Shown: one piece after another, positions 18,990-27,837 of the stretch
How the letters are laid out: the number at the start of each line of letters is the position of its first letter
How positions within the stretch are numbered: the stretch's first letter is position 1
Program-made: the position numbers and the translations under genes
Notes under the pieces: generated by a model
Seen by the model: only the letters and a program-made list of their open reading frames with translations
What the model was told of the DNA's origin: nothing
Database searches by the model: none
NCBI RefSeq assembly: GCF_030348765.1
Contig: NZ_JAUCEU010000007.1
Coordinates: forward strand, 738,501 to 802,500
Reading direction: 5' to 3'
From: Neobacillus sp. CF12
GTDB taxonomy: Bacteria > Bacillota > Bacilli > Bacillales > Cytobacillaceae
DNA: 64,000 nt

Positions 18990-20195
18990 ATGGAGAGGAA
19001 TTGTTTGGATATAGATGAACTTTTACCATTTTTTACACAATCATATTCAATTCCTATTGAGTTTAGAAGTATTGTAAAAACAGCAATTAACCGTTATGCA
19101 CAGCCACATAAATATCACGAAGAAACATTGAATCAAATGGTCAATAAAACCACATCCCCTTTGGATACGTTTAAATACCTTTCAACAAATGATGGTTGCA
19201 GTTTTAACTATAGTCAGTGGAAAGGTCATATTGCTGAGTGGATTGTATGTTATGAGTACAACTCTATGAAGAATAACGGGAATGTAGTTTTCACTTTTGT
19301 AAATCCCGATTCCAGTTCTAAAGCGGATATACTTCACATAATCAAGGTTGGTAATTTCTACAAATGTATAGCAGGTCCTGATATTAAAACAGGTAGGGCA
19401 GATTATCTTCTTAATCAACTTGAAAAGGTATGGAGTCACGAAGGAAGTATTCCCTTTTATGATTTTTATAATGTATTATCTGATGAGAAAAAATTAACAG
19501 AAAAACAACTTAATAAATTAAATCAAATAAAAAATAAATACCCCAAAAAGGTTATTCTAACTCCTTCTATCAAACACCAAGAAATAATAAAATTTAGCGA
19601 TAAATATCTACGCAAAGTTGCCAATCAGCTAACTGGACCTAGAGCATCTGCAGTAAAAAAGGCAAAACAAAATGCAAGGGATACAATAAAGAAAGTAAGA
19701 CCATGGAATCAATTCAACTATGATACTTATGTAAAAGAATCCTTTGAGAAACAAGTGGAAAGATTAAGAAAAGAAAAGGAATTAGAGATTGAAAAGCAAT
19801 TATATGAAATTTCAAATAGGCAGCAACAAGTGCTAAAACAAAATAACTCAAAAATGAATAGTTGGTTAACAAAAATGGGAAAAGCGATAGTAAATTCTCC
19901 AATAGGACAATATGTAAAAGATAACAAGGCTGAAATAATAATTTCTGCTGCAATACGCATTTCTTCCACTATCATTAATACCAGTACTAGTAAAAAGCCA
20001 AAAAATAAAGAATCTGGAGTAATTCAACAATCTCCCGAACCTACACCGAATATACAAATTAAAGATGAATATACCCGTATATCACCTATTAATGAAGATG
20101 ACTATACTCGTAAGTCACCAATTAAGCATCAGGTTCCTTCTTACTTAAGAAAGGATGGAACCCCAGTAAGAGGATATACAAGAGGGAAAGATTAA
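18990..20195 (+). CDS. unknown 401-residue basic protein
   Basis: ATG at 18990 is preferred over GTG at 18978 because AGGTGG sits eight bases before it. The N-terminal half has a compact domain with WKGHIAEWIVCYEYN, SKADILHIIKVGN and CIAGPDIKTGRADYL; the D/K spacing could suit a nuclease-like fold but no full motif is clear. A charged helical stretch follows (about 240-285: EKQVERLRKEKELEIEKQL), then a weakly hydrophobic helix (EIIISAAIRISSTIINT). The tail holds two copies of an EDDYTRKSPIK-like motif and a basic end (RKDGTPVRGYTRGKD). First gene right of att 1, transcribed alone and ended by 20326-20370. Function unknown. Confidence 0.75.
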   Translation: MERNCLDIDELLPFFTQSYSIPIEFRSIVKTAINRYAQPHKYHEETLNQMVNKTTSPLDTFKYLSTNDGCSFNYSQWKGHIAEWIVCYEYNSMKNNGNVVFTFVNPDSSSKADILHIIKVGNFYKCIAGPDIKTGRADYLLNQLEKVWSHEGSIPFYDFYNVLSDEKKLTEKQLNKLNQIKNKYPKKVILTPSIKHQEIIKFSDKYLRKVANQLTGPRASAVKKAKQNARDTIKKVRPWNQFNYDTYVKESFEKQVERLRKEKELEIEKQLYEISNRQQQVLKQNNSKMNSWLTKMGKAIVNSPIGQYVKDNKAEIIISAAIRISSTIINTSTSKKPKNKESGVIQQSPEPTPNIQIKDEYTRISPINEDDYTRKSPIKHQVPSYLRKDGTPVRGYTRGKD

Positions 20196-20325
20196 TATTA
20201 TATTTAAAGGTCACTAAACTCAAGTTTGTAATCTGCAAGCCTATTGCTTAACTATATGGTTTTTTTATATATTAATAGTTGAGTTCTACTCACGTTAATT
20301 AATACGCTTTGTAAATAGCGTAATT

Positions 20326-20370
20326 AAAAACCCTAGAAACCTTGATATATCAAAGGTTCTAGGGTTTTTT
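20326..20370 (+). terminator. terminator of the 401-residue protein gene
   Basis: Long stem (AAAAACCCTAGAAACCTTGA with TCAAAGGTTCTAGGGTTTTT, one bulged base) followed by T residues, about 130 bases after the stop codon. Confidence 0.8.
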
Positions 20371-20401
20371 AATTATATTCAGCTTTGTAGAATAATGTAT
20401 T

Positions 20402-20439
20402 CTCCCCCAACGAATTGGGGGACATTTGGGGGAGCTTTT
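20402..20439 (+). terminator. second plus-strand terminator
   Basis: CTCCCCCAA / TTGGGGGAG stem with a 15-base loop, then C and five T residues. It probably originated with another gene lost here. Confidence 0.6.
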
Positions 20440-20471
20440 TAACGTAAATTAGGTGGGCAGGCGCGGTAAAA

Positions 20472-20497
20472 AAGAGAGCTTATTTATAAGCTCTCTT
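20472..20497 (-). terminator. terminator of the 129-residue gene
   Basis: Perfect 11-base stem AAGAGAGCTTA / TAAGCTCTCTT with a four-base loop, T-rich on the minus strand, 17 bases after the stop at 20514. Confidence 0.75.
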
Positions 20498-20513
20498 CAA
20501 AAATCATTAATTA

Positions 20514-20903
20514 CTATCTCGTGTACTCATTCTTAAAATTCTCCAAATAAGGTGTATAATACTTTTTTGCATGGCGATCGTAGCTGTCACTGTAATGCCC
20601 TTTCTCAAAATAGACTTTAACATCCCATTCTAAAGGAAGAACACCTTCATCTACCTCAATCCAATTAGATAATCTTTCCTCAAGAACCTCTTTTAAATGA
20701 TTACTTAATTCCAATCGTTCAAAAGGGTTATTAGGTGCACTCTTTTCATCAGCTAAAAAATCAGCAAATGCATAATAATTGGAATGTTTATCATCATAAT
20801 AAATCGCTCTTAATTGAAGATCTATTCCTTTCATGCCTGTTTCTTCTTGTAGCTCTTTATAAGTTTTTTCTACATAAGAATAAATTTGCTCAATATATTT
20901 CAC
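20514..20903 (-). CDS. immunity-like small acidic protein
   Basis: A 129-residue soluble protein (MKYIEQIYSYVEKTYKELQ ...) with mixed helix and strand, rich in Tyr, Glu and Asp. It lacks secretion signals and has no catalytic motif I recognise. The size, acidity and setting among other orphan genes are those of polymorphic-toxin immunity proteins, but the family is not recognised. It overlaps the frame of the neighbouring broken gene by four bases. Confidence 0.6.
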   Translation of the reverse strand: MKYIEQIYSYVEKTYKELQEETGMKGIDLQLRAIYYDDKHSNYYAFADFLADEKSAPNNPFERLELSNHLKEVLEERLSNWIEVDEGVLPLEWDVKVYFEKGHYSDSYDRHAKKYYTPYLENFKNEYTR

Positions 20904-20919
20904 TGTATTAAAAGAATAC

Positions 20920-21145
20920 TTAACCTTGATGATAAATAAAAAAATGCTCGCCTATAATTAGCTGCCCAAAATAACGGCGAATCGGTGTAATAAATTCTCC
21001 ATCCCACATTTTTTGAGCTTTTCGGAAAAAATTGTTCAATTAAAGAAAAATTGCAAGGCTTCAATAACCTATCTTCCAGTCTTACTTCATCCCAGTAATC
21101 AATCACAAAATCATCATTTGATAATTCTTTATAAACTTGAATCAA
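20920..21145 (-). pseudogene. frameshifted small orphan gene
   Basis: Frame one reads MIQVYKELSNDDFVIDYWDE to IEQFF. One extra T in a T6 run near 21030 then throws it off. Removing that T gives RKAQKMWDGEFITPIRRYFG, then QLIIGEHFFIYHQG and a stop at 20920, a natural ending of about 74 residues in all. So this appears to be a recent loss-of-function allele or a sequencing error. Product unknown; it pairs with the immunity-like gene downstream. Confidence 0.55.
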
Positions 21146-21437
21146 ACCTGAAGAAAGAGCAAACCATTAAATATCCAGTTGCGTTTATTCTTTTACAATC
21201 AGTAACCAGAGAATTTGCATCTTCCTTGCCAACACTGTTACCCGAAAACGCCTTATGCTTACATTGAACTCCCTCAGTTTGATACGAATATCTCTCGAAT
21301 GCTCACTTATTCGCAGGATTTCATAGCCCTTGTAATTGGATTTACGGGTAATTGAAATGAGTTCTGATCATTTTGGCTTCGTGAAGGCATAGATAAATAA
21401 AGGAGTCAGCTACCACTCCATATTTTACCATATAATG

Positions 21438-21577
21438 TACATCTCCACGCCGCCCCTGGAGGCTTTCCCTCCCATGTCTCAACGGGTCAATTGCCCTCTC
21501 ATTCCTTCGTCATGTCTATCCAAGGGGTGGAGGCCAGTTATGCTAACCTGATGGGTCACAGTGCCCTTTTGTTGAAT
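21438..21577. ncRNA. candidate bridge RNA (seekRNA) region of IS110 copy 1
   Basis: About 140 GC-richer bases between the transposase stop and the element end. They share blocks with 27838-27976 of the second IS copy: ATCTCCAC, TGGAGG, CCCTCCCAT(A/G)TCTCA, TTCCTTCGTC, AGG(G)GTGGA, TATGCT or CATGCT, and TTGA at the end, with divergent segments between. Conserved stems with variable loops are expected of IS110-family guide RNAs whose loops pair with target and donor. The transcribed strand is not determined. Confidence 0.6.
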
Positions 21578-21680
21578 AAACCTGGTACTCCGTACATTTT
21601 CGAAATCCTACGAATAAGACAACATTCAAAATTAAAGTCAATTTTTCAAATGAAATATTTTATAAAATAGTGTTTTATTT

Positions 21681-22951
21681 TTAAGTAGCTAAAGGGATTA
21701 ATTCTTGAATTTTATTAGGACAGTAGGACTCGTTTCGTCGTGCTATTCCTACAAAAATCCTTGCTAGTTTACCGATCAGTTTCATAATTGATTTCATCTT
21801 CTTTATCTTCTTGACCTTCACATTATGGGAATGGACCGCTTTAAATTCAGGGTTATTCATCACAAGGCTCATAGTTGCTAAGTACAGGAAGCGTCGGAGT
21901 CTTGATCTTCCACGCTTTGAAATGACAATCTGACCTTTCCATTTGCCTGAACTTGCTTCAGCTAGATGTAATCCTGCATGACGTAATAGAGCGTTTCCGT
22001 GGGAGAATCCACTTAAATCTCCGGACTCACCTAGTATCCCAGCTAATGAAATTTCACTTATTCCTTTTATCGTAAGTAGTTTTTTAGCAAATGGTATTTT
22101 ATTGATGACTTCTTTAACTTGTTGTTCAACTCTTTCGAGTTGTTTTACAGCGAGGTCATATTCTTCTAATAATTGTTCTAGATGGAATTTATAAGCATCA
22201 AGTGCTTGTCCAGTTCCAATAGAAGTTTTTGCTAGATTGATCAGTAATTGAGCTTTTTTAGGTCCTGGTTGCCTTTTCATTAATGACTTCCATCCCCTCT
22301 GGACATTGACTCCATTGAAGATATTTCATCTGGAGTTGGAAACAAACGAAGGGTTGCGATTGCTCCTTTGCACGAAACATCGTTAAACACATGTCGCAAC
22401 TCTGGAAAGACAACATCCACCCATCGATTTATTTGATTTATAGACATTACGAGACGTTTTACAATCACATCACGGTTAGACATTAGAACTCTAAGTTTCT
22501 CAAATGATTCTGAGGATGGACGAATAAAAGAATAGTAGCTGTTTTTGACCATATCTGCGATAACTAGTGCATCTTTTTTATCACTCTTTGATTGTGTATT
22601 ATCACGATTCTCTTTATTCCTTTTTACTAAGTGGGGATTGACTGTTACTACCTCAATGTTTTGGTTATATAACCATTTTGATAGGTTAATCCAGTAATGA
22701 CCTGTAGGCTCCATACCTACTATTGCTGCATCTAAGTTTTTTAGTCTTTTTAAATCTTGAATCCAGTTTAATAGTTTAACGAACCCCTCTTCATTATTTT
22801 CAAATTTAAGAGGTTCTCCGACTACAATTCCACGAAAATTAACTGCTCTTGCAACATGTAGTTGTTGAGCGATATCCACACCAACAATAAGATGTGTATC
22901 GGAAATTCTTTCTATTAGTTGATTTTGTTTGTCTTGCATTTTAAACTTCAT
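21681..22951 (-). pseudogene. IS110-family transposase, frameshifted
   Basis: The N-terminal frame (22280-22951) carries the DEDD RuvC-like domain: IVGVDIAQQLHVARAVNFRG, VGMEPTGHYW, VNPHLVKRNKENRDN and SDKKDALVIADMV. The C-terminal frame (21681-22280) carries the Transposase_20 domain: LLTIKGISEISLAGILGESG, NALLRHAGL and KRGRSRLRRFLY. A one-base shift near 22303 splits them, after EISSMESM and before QRGWKSLMKRQPGPKKAQ. IS110 recombinases need both domains, so the protein is inactive unless frameshifting rescues it. Confidence 0.85.
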
Positions 22952-23056
22952 ATTAGGGGTTCCTCCTTAAGGTTTTGAGTTAGAGTGGTGTCTATACTCA
23001 TATCTTACTGAGGGACCCTATTTTTTTCAAAGTCAAAAAATAACGATCTACAGGAA

Positions 23057-23077
23057 TGCTAACCTGCTTCGTTAGTT
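23057..23077. repeat. dispersed intergenic hairpin with CTGCTTCGTTAG core
   Basis: GCTAAC CTGCTTC GTTAGTTCAA: a short palindrome around a TGCTTC loop. Related copies sit between small genes near 23899, 25180, 26620 and, less conserved, 25619, 26093, 41070, 44915 and 51138. Most are followed by an A-rich stretch and a GC-rich hairpin. Confidence 0.55.
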
Positions 23078-23146
23078 CAAGAAAAATAGTCTGCCATAAT
23101 TAGCAGCCTATTCTTAAATGATAGCCCCCAGTTAGTTGAAGATCGC

Positions 23147-23847
23147 TTAATGTTTCACTGGACCATAAAAGGGGTTTTTATTAATATCCGTTATAAATTC
23201 AATTGCTTTCGCTTGATACATTTTATCACGGTATTCATAAGTAATGATAATATCTCCAACAGACATCGCTGGCGTTATTTGACCACTTACTCTGACCATT
23301 AGATTTTTGTTAATTACTTCGTAATCAATAATGCTGCCAAATCCTATATTCTCAAATATATGCGATGGTTCTATTGACTTAGTATCGATAATGGATACTT
23401 TGTCCCCCAAAATGATTTCTGCTTTTCAGTAGTTAATTTTGTTTTTATATTTTTATAGATAATTGCTAAAGGATTATCGACAATAACATCAATTAATCCA
23501 TTGATATATCTATAGACATAAACCTCTTCCTGTAATACACCAGTTCCATAGCCTTTATTCAGAATTATGATTAACTCTTTCTTTTTATCTTTATTGATGT
23601 CTTCATAATAAATTTGTGGTGCATAAGTGGGATTATTTGCAACGCTTAACCAAAAAGGTCTTGAGTAAAATTCTCCCTTGAAATGAATTTTAAAGTCTCG
23701 ATATAAGCCGTTTACTTCCTTAGCATACAATACTATATCTTCTTTAGTTAGCTTCAATACCACTTCATATCCTTCGTCTGTTGCACTTACACTTTTTGGC
23801 ACAGAAAAGAGTATAAATACTGACACTAAGATAAAGTATGTTTTCAT
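23147..23847 (-). pseudogene. secreted protein gene with one-base deletion
   Basis: ATG at 23847 (GAGGTG upstream) starts a signal peptide (KTYFILVSVFILFSVPKSVSA) and a mature domain with an FG-GAP-like strand (PQIYYEDINKDKKKELIIIL). Frame one ends in KLTTEKQKSFWG. Adding one A to the A4 run near 23426 gives KLTTEKAEIILGDKVSIID and continues through the second frame to KNPFYGPVKH at 23147. The intact form would be about 230 residues and exported. Function unknown; pseudogene or sequencing error. Confidence 0.6.
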
Positions 23848-23985
23848 AGAATACACCTCATTTTATTGTTCCCTAAGATGAATTCTTATTCTACTATCCT
23901 GCTTCGTTAGTACAACAAGAAAAAAGCCGCCAAAAATAGCAGCCTTTCTTCATTATTGTGTTATATGTTTATATAGCCGATTTGT

Positions 23986-24972
23986 TTACTCACCTACTAG
24001 TCCATCACCATCCCGATCGTCCATATATTTATAGAGCCATGAATCACGCGTAATTGGCATTTTAAAGCCAGCAGCTTTGGCTTCAGCGATCGTAACACTT
24101 CCATTATGATTGGTATCCACCTTACTAACATCTTCATTACTACTTACCGTTTCGTTTGCTGGTACATTGTCTGGTTTCGGTGGGGTACTGCTCGTACCTG
24201 TCGTTTCCCCTAAATTTTTGTTCACTTCATCTGGGTTTACATTGTCAAATTCATCTGTAATGGTTCTGCCCTGAATTTTGTAAGTGAATTTATAATGGTT
24301 AGGAATTTGCGTCTGAGTATTTGGATATTGAATCACTGCTACGAAATCTGTACAACCTCCTGCATCCCGAATCACTTTTTCCATATAAGCTTGATCGCCG
24401 TGCCTATTGAGAATGCTGTCTTGAGGTGTAATGTTATATGCGTTAGATACTCCCCCAAGTGAGTCAGCAATCACATGCCCTTCATCTAATTCTTGACCCT
24501 CTGTACCGGGAACCTTTGCTTCATCAGAATAGTATCTACCAGACGATAAAACATGTTCAGTATTTGGATTTTGGAGAGTTATATTTTTTGCTTCAACACG
24601 AATTAGCTGTCCGTATTCATTTGTAAAAGCCCAATAGTCCCTGTCACCATACCCAACATCAACTCTTACATTCGGCTTTCTAGAACCTGACATAGCTCCG
24701 CCATCTACTACAATTAGAGTATATTTACTGTAGTCAAAGTCACCATTAACACTTGTTATCGTTGGTGTACTAGTGGCAGGAACGCTTGGACTGACTCCGC
24801 TTTTACTATTCGATTTTTCTGCCTTTTCTTTAGCCTCAGCTACACCCTGTTCCTTTTTTTTTCCTTCTATCTTTGTTTCAGCATTTTCCTCTTTGCCAGT
24901 TGTTTCATTTGATGAACAAGCTGCAAGGAAAACTAATAAAAACGCCATAAATATGTAGGTTAATTTCTTCAT
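23986..24972 (-). CDS. exported lipoprotein nuclease (DNA/RNA non-specific endonuclease type)
   Basis: 328 residues; GGGGATAA precedes ATG. Lipobox LVFLAAC with Cys19 indicates surface anchoring. A charged/Ser linker (20-70) is followed by a nuclease domain (about 80-230) with DEGHVIADSLGG, like the DxGH-type beta-beta-alpha metal motif, and NITPQDSILNRHGDQAYMEK, like the NucA/DNA-entry nuclease core. A Thr/Pro linker follows, then two calcium-loop-like motifs: DTNHNGSVTIAEAKAAGF (EF-hand) and DDRDGDGLVGE (excalibur-like but with Val where Cys is usual). Likely degrades extracellular nucleic acid or is a toxin; context of small orphans allows the latter. Confidence 0.75.
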   Translation of the reverse strand: MKKLTYIFMAFLLVFLAACSSNETTGKEENAETKIEGKKKEQGVAEAKEKAEKSNSKSGVSPSVPATSTPTITSVNGDFDYSKYTLIVVDGGAMSGSRKPNVRVDVGYGDRDYWAFTNEYGQLIRVEAKNITLQNPNTEHVLSSGRYYSDEAKVPGTEGQELDEGHVIADSLGGVSNAYNITPQDSILNRHGDQAYMEKVIRDAGGCTDFVAVIQYPNTQTQIPNHYKFTYKIQGRTITDEFDNVNPDEVNKNLGETTGTSSTPPKPDNVPANETVSSNEDVSKVDTNHNGSVTIAEAKAAGFKMPITRDSWLYKYMDDRDGDGLVGE

Positions 24973-25210
24973 GAATTATCCCCTTTTTGTAAATATCTGT
25001 AGAAATACCAATACTATTATACTACTAAAACACTTCAAAATACGAATAAATTATAATTTAAAAGGGATTCCAAGCTAAAGCTGAAATCCTTATAATCTTA
25101 ATTCCAACAAATTTATATTCCCCATATTATAATCCTTAATGTTATTAACCTAGTTATGGTAAAATTCCTTATTCCATTAAACTGCTTCGTTAGTTTAAGA
25201 AGGCAAGGTA

Positions 25211-25258
25211 AAGGAATTGAAGTGGATCATCGCCAGTTTGCAAACATTATTACAGGAA
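25211..25258 (+). repeat. 48-base repeat, copy A
   Basis: Begins AAGGAATTGAAGTGGATCAT and ends TTACAGGAA. It matches copy B at 25966-26013 over 48 bases with about eight differences and no gaps. Both copies follow short orphan loci. The rest of 24973-25441 has only the CTGCTTCGTTAG hairpin near 25180 and no supported gene. Confidence 0.6.
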
Positions 25259-25441
25259 TCTGGAGCTGCCATTGTTTCAGCTTCTTTTTTTTACCGTCGC
25301 ATTATAGCAAGCATTGTCGTAAATTTTGGATTTTTTAGTGTTTATTTCCACTTCGTATATGTATTAAAATTGGACTAGGACTATTATCTTAAGCAATACA
25401 TACTAATTAGCGCTAAGATGGCTGAATTATTCGGAGGTCAC

Positions 25442-25573
25442 ATGTCAAGTGAATCGATTAGTGAAAAAACCATGGACAAAGAATGGGTAGAGATGATTTT
25501 GCTAGCTAGAGAAATGGGTTTATCTATTGATGAGATTAGAGATTTCTTCAAAAAATGCCCCCGACCTGAATAA
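25442..25573 (+). CDS. SinI-family anti-repressor
   Basis: A 43-residue protein with GGAGGT seven bases before ATG. Its core, DKEWVEMILLAREMGLSIDE followed by IRDFF, matches the SinI domain, a two-helix module by which SinI binds and inactivates the master biofilm repressor SinR in Bacillus. It lacks any DNA-binding domain and no sinR is adjacent, so it would act on a SinR-like protein encoded elsewhere. It ends directly in an intrinsic terminator. Confidence 0.8.
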   Translation: MSSESISEKTMDKEWVEMILLAREMGLSIDEIRDFFKKCPRPE

Positions 25574-25585
25574 GGTCTTTTTTTA
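25563..25585 (+). terminator. terminator overlapping the end of the SinI-like gene
   Basis: GACCT / AGGTC stem with a GAATA-type loop and a run of seven T residues. The stem overlaps the last codons and stop codon. Confidence 0.8.
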
Positions 25586-25776
25586 TTTACAAGCTGCCAC
25601 GAGAATCGTTTCTAAGGTGTTCTGCTTCGGTCTAGTATAAAAAAACCTCGGATGTTGAAAAACGATGGCGTATAGCGTGAATATGAACGATTCCATTGAG
25701 TAAGCGATGAATACCTAATAATCAAAATGAGAATGATAATATCAATTCTATGAAAATTCATGAAGGAGGCAAACCA

Positions 25777-25962
25777 ATGGATTGCGAAAAAACAATTGGA
25801 GAATGTAAAACATTGTATGATCTAGTTACAAGCGCACAAGCTGATTGGCAAACCAAGCACGCTGCTTCATGCGAAGGTGGAGTACATTCAGCAGATTGTA
25901 CGAATGCTTACCAAAATTATCAAACTAAATTGAATGAATGGTCTGCAAAATGTTGTAAGTAA
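25777..25962 (+). CDS. cysteine-rich 61-residue protein
   Basis: ATG at 25777 has GGAGG eight bases upstream and is preferred over the in-frame ATG at 25750. Six Cys residues (MDCEKTIGECK, ASCEGG, SADCTN, AKCCK) suggest disulfides or metal binding, but there is no signal peptide. Composition otherwise is that of a helical hairpin (NAYQNYQTKLNEWSAK). Not recognised; an export route without a signal sequence or a cytoplasmic metal-binding role are both possible. Confidence 0.6.
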   Translation: MDCEKTIGECKTLYDLVTSAQADWQTKHAASCEGGVHSADCTNAYQNYQTKLNEWSAKCCK

Positions 25963-25965
25963 GCG

Positions 25966-26013
25966 AAGGAATTGAAGTAGATCAGCGCCAGCTTACAAAC
26001 TAAATTACAGGAA
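25966..26013 (+). repeat. 48-base repeat, copy B
   Basis: Starts four bases after the stop of the cysteine-rich gene. See copy A at 25211-25258. A duplicated locus end is the likely cause. Confidence 0.6.
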
Positions 26014-26044
26014 GTAAGCTAGGGGATGCTGCGGTTACATCAAA

Positions 26045-26081
26045 AAAAGTCGACTGCCTGTACGTTAAGAAATCGACTTTT
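26045..26081. terminator. hairpin terminator
   Basis: AAAAAGTCGA / TCGACTTTTC stem around a 19-base loop, T-rich in both directions, between convergent genes. Confidence 0.55.
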
Positions 26082-26107
26082 CATGTTAAACTAAAGCACC
26101 CGTTAGT

Positions 26108-26563
26108 TCAACAAGCACTTATAATCAAAGTTCCATCTGGATTAACTGTGACCAAAGGATATTCGGGTGAGTTTTCTCCGGTAAGAATACTTTCTTTATC
26201 AAGAATCTTAGATAGATTTTTCATAAATTCAAAAACATCATCAGCCTTAGATTTACTCTTAACTTCTTTTGGGTCAATATCGAATTCTATCTCGTCTTCT
26301 GAAAAGAAATGACAATTAATCAAAACACCATTAGTGTTAATAGACATTAAAATATGGTGGTTATCCTTTTCCTCAAAAAAATGGGCAACATCAGTTTCAA
26401 ATGTTACGTGCCCATCCTTGTAAAAAACAATATCCCAAGTAGAAGTGCGAATCCAATCAAAAAATTTTTGCCAATCGGATAAATTAACGTCAACAACGTA
26501 AATATCCCTTAGACTTCCATCATTGAAAAATACTTTATCCAAAACTTCATTTGTTATTTCCAT
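26108..26563 (-). CDS. immunity-like orphan protein
   Basis: 151 residues, acidic, strongly strand-rich (DIYVVDVNLSDWQKFFDWI, then HVTFETDVAHFF) with a charged helix near 105-125. No secretion signal or enzyme motif. The pattern of an N-terminal beta sheet with Trp-rich helix is common in toxin-immunity proteins, but I cannot assign a family. It stands alone between hairpin repeats. Confidence 0.6.
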   Translation of the reverse strand: MEITNEVLDKVFFNDGSLRDIYVVDVNLSDWQKFFDWIRTSTWDIVFYKDGHVTFETDVAHFFEEKDNHHILMSINTNGVLINCHFFSEDEIEFDIDPKEVKSKSKADDVFEFMKNLSKILDKESILTGENSPEYPLVTVNPDGTLIISAC

Positions 26564-26699
26564 TTACTCATCCCAATATATGATTATTTTATTTGTATTT
26601 TACCACTTATTATTGAACTAAACTGCTTCGTTAGCACAATAACAAAAAAGGATAGACGCAGCGATCCCCGTTCTTTAACTCTTGCACCCGTTCGTTGAA

Positions 26700-27530
26700 T
26701 TAGGAAAAGTTGTATTCATCAACGTTATGTATTCTAAGTAATTTTATAGTTTCCTCAGATATAGAGATAAAATGATTAATTTCACTGTTGCCTAACCCTC
26801 TTGTAACCCCGTTAAAATTTCCTATCGATTGCACTTGTTTCTTTCCAATCTCCCAACAAATTAACTCTCCATCTGAACTATAACTATTATAAAAATAAGA
26901 ATACTTACCTCTTACGCATATCGCACTCGAACCGTGTAATTTTTTTGGAACTTTGTATGATTTAACTATTCTTGATTCTGGAAAAACCTGTACCAAAGGA
27001 AATTCCATATAAGGGAATAGCCATATGGTGTTACCTTGACCTTTGCATATTGCGTAACAATCTTCTATTGATGGTGCATTTAATAAGTCGGAATGGAACC
27101 TAAAAATGACATTGCCAGAAAAATCGACTAAAACTAAACCCTCTGTTGATAAACCTGTTCCAAATACACCTTCATCAAAATAACTAATCCAAATACCTTC
27201 TTTACTAACCTCTAAGTCCTCAATGCCATCCCCACAGTTAAATGAACCTAAGATAGTACCTAATAAATTGAAAATAAAGACATTATCTTCATTTGACTCG
27301 GTCCTTGGATTCGCAATCACAAGTGTATCATTATCAATCCACCTTATGATTGGATAATATAATTCAATATTAGGAATAAAAGTATTATCGTTATAAACAA
27401 CTTTAAATTCTTCTTTTTCTTGTAAAATTACAACTAGCCCAAATTCGTCATTCCAATCTGCATCGATAATTTCATATGAACTTAAAGAAGTGTTTTCTTT
27501 TGAATACACCTCTCTATTGGTTATATACAC
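26700..27530 (-). CDS. beta-propeller-like orphan protein
   Basis: 276 residues built of repeated strand units with Trp/Tyr near the turns (DNTLVIANPR, NVFIFNLLGTILGSF, GLVLVDFSGNVIFRF, STEGLVLVD). This suggests a WD40- or NHL-like propeller of about five or six blades. No signal peptide, so cytoplasmic. Orphan propellers of this type are common in immunity and adaptor genes of Bacillaceae; no specific role can be read from the sequence. Confidence 0.6.
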   Translation of the reverse strand: MYITNREVYSKENTSLSSYEIIDADWNDEFGLVVILQEKEEFKVVYNDNTFIPNIELYYPIIRWIDNDTLVIANPRTESNEDNVFIFNLLGTILGSFNCGDGIEDLEVSKEGIWISYFDEGVFGTGLSTEGLVLVDFSGNVIFRFHSDLLNAPSIEDCYAICKGQGNTIWLFPYMEFPLVQVFPESRIVKSYKVPKKLHGSSAICVRGKYSYFYNSYSSDGELICWEIGKKQVQSIGNFNGVTRGLGNSEINHFISISEETIKLLRIHNVDEYNFS

Positions 27531-27837
27531 TTAGATAACCTCCTTGAAATAAAATTCACCAGCAAGTTGCATCTATATACCACGTTTCAATATATAATTC
27601 ACCTAAAAGTTAGCTTTTCATTTTTCAACTAAACTCCCTCTATATAGAAAGGAAAATCTCACGATTCCTCTTGTTTTCTCCAAATTTCGTAGTAGTTTGT
27701 TTTTAGAATCCATTTGAGGATTGGAATTATAGTGTACTAAAGGGTAATTTTGGGGGCAAAGTGAAAAAGAAACTTATAGTTAACCAAACCAACCTTATCC
27801 AAAAGTTGGATAACTAGCTAAAATATGGTTGCACTGG

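Larger units (their letters stand above)
21430..22990 (-). mobile_element. IS110-family insertion sequence, copy 1
   Basis: Contains a frameshifted IS110-family transposase gene (21681-22951) and a structured non-coding region on its 3' side (21438-21577). IS110 elements lack clear terminal repeats, so the borders are approximate. The 3' placement of the non-coding region fits the IS1111 subgroup. Confidence 0.6.

Noticed and set aside
20196..20325. Possible small gene after the 401-residue protein
   Set aside because: No frame longer than about 25 codons with a ribosome site.
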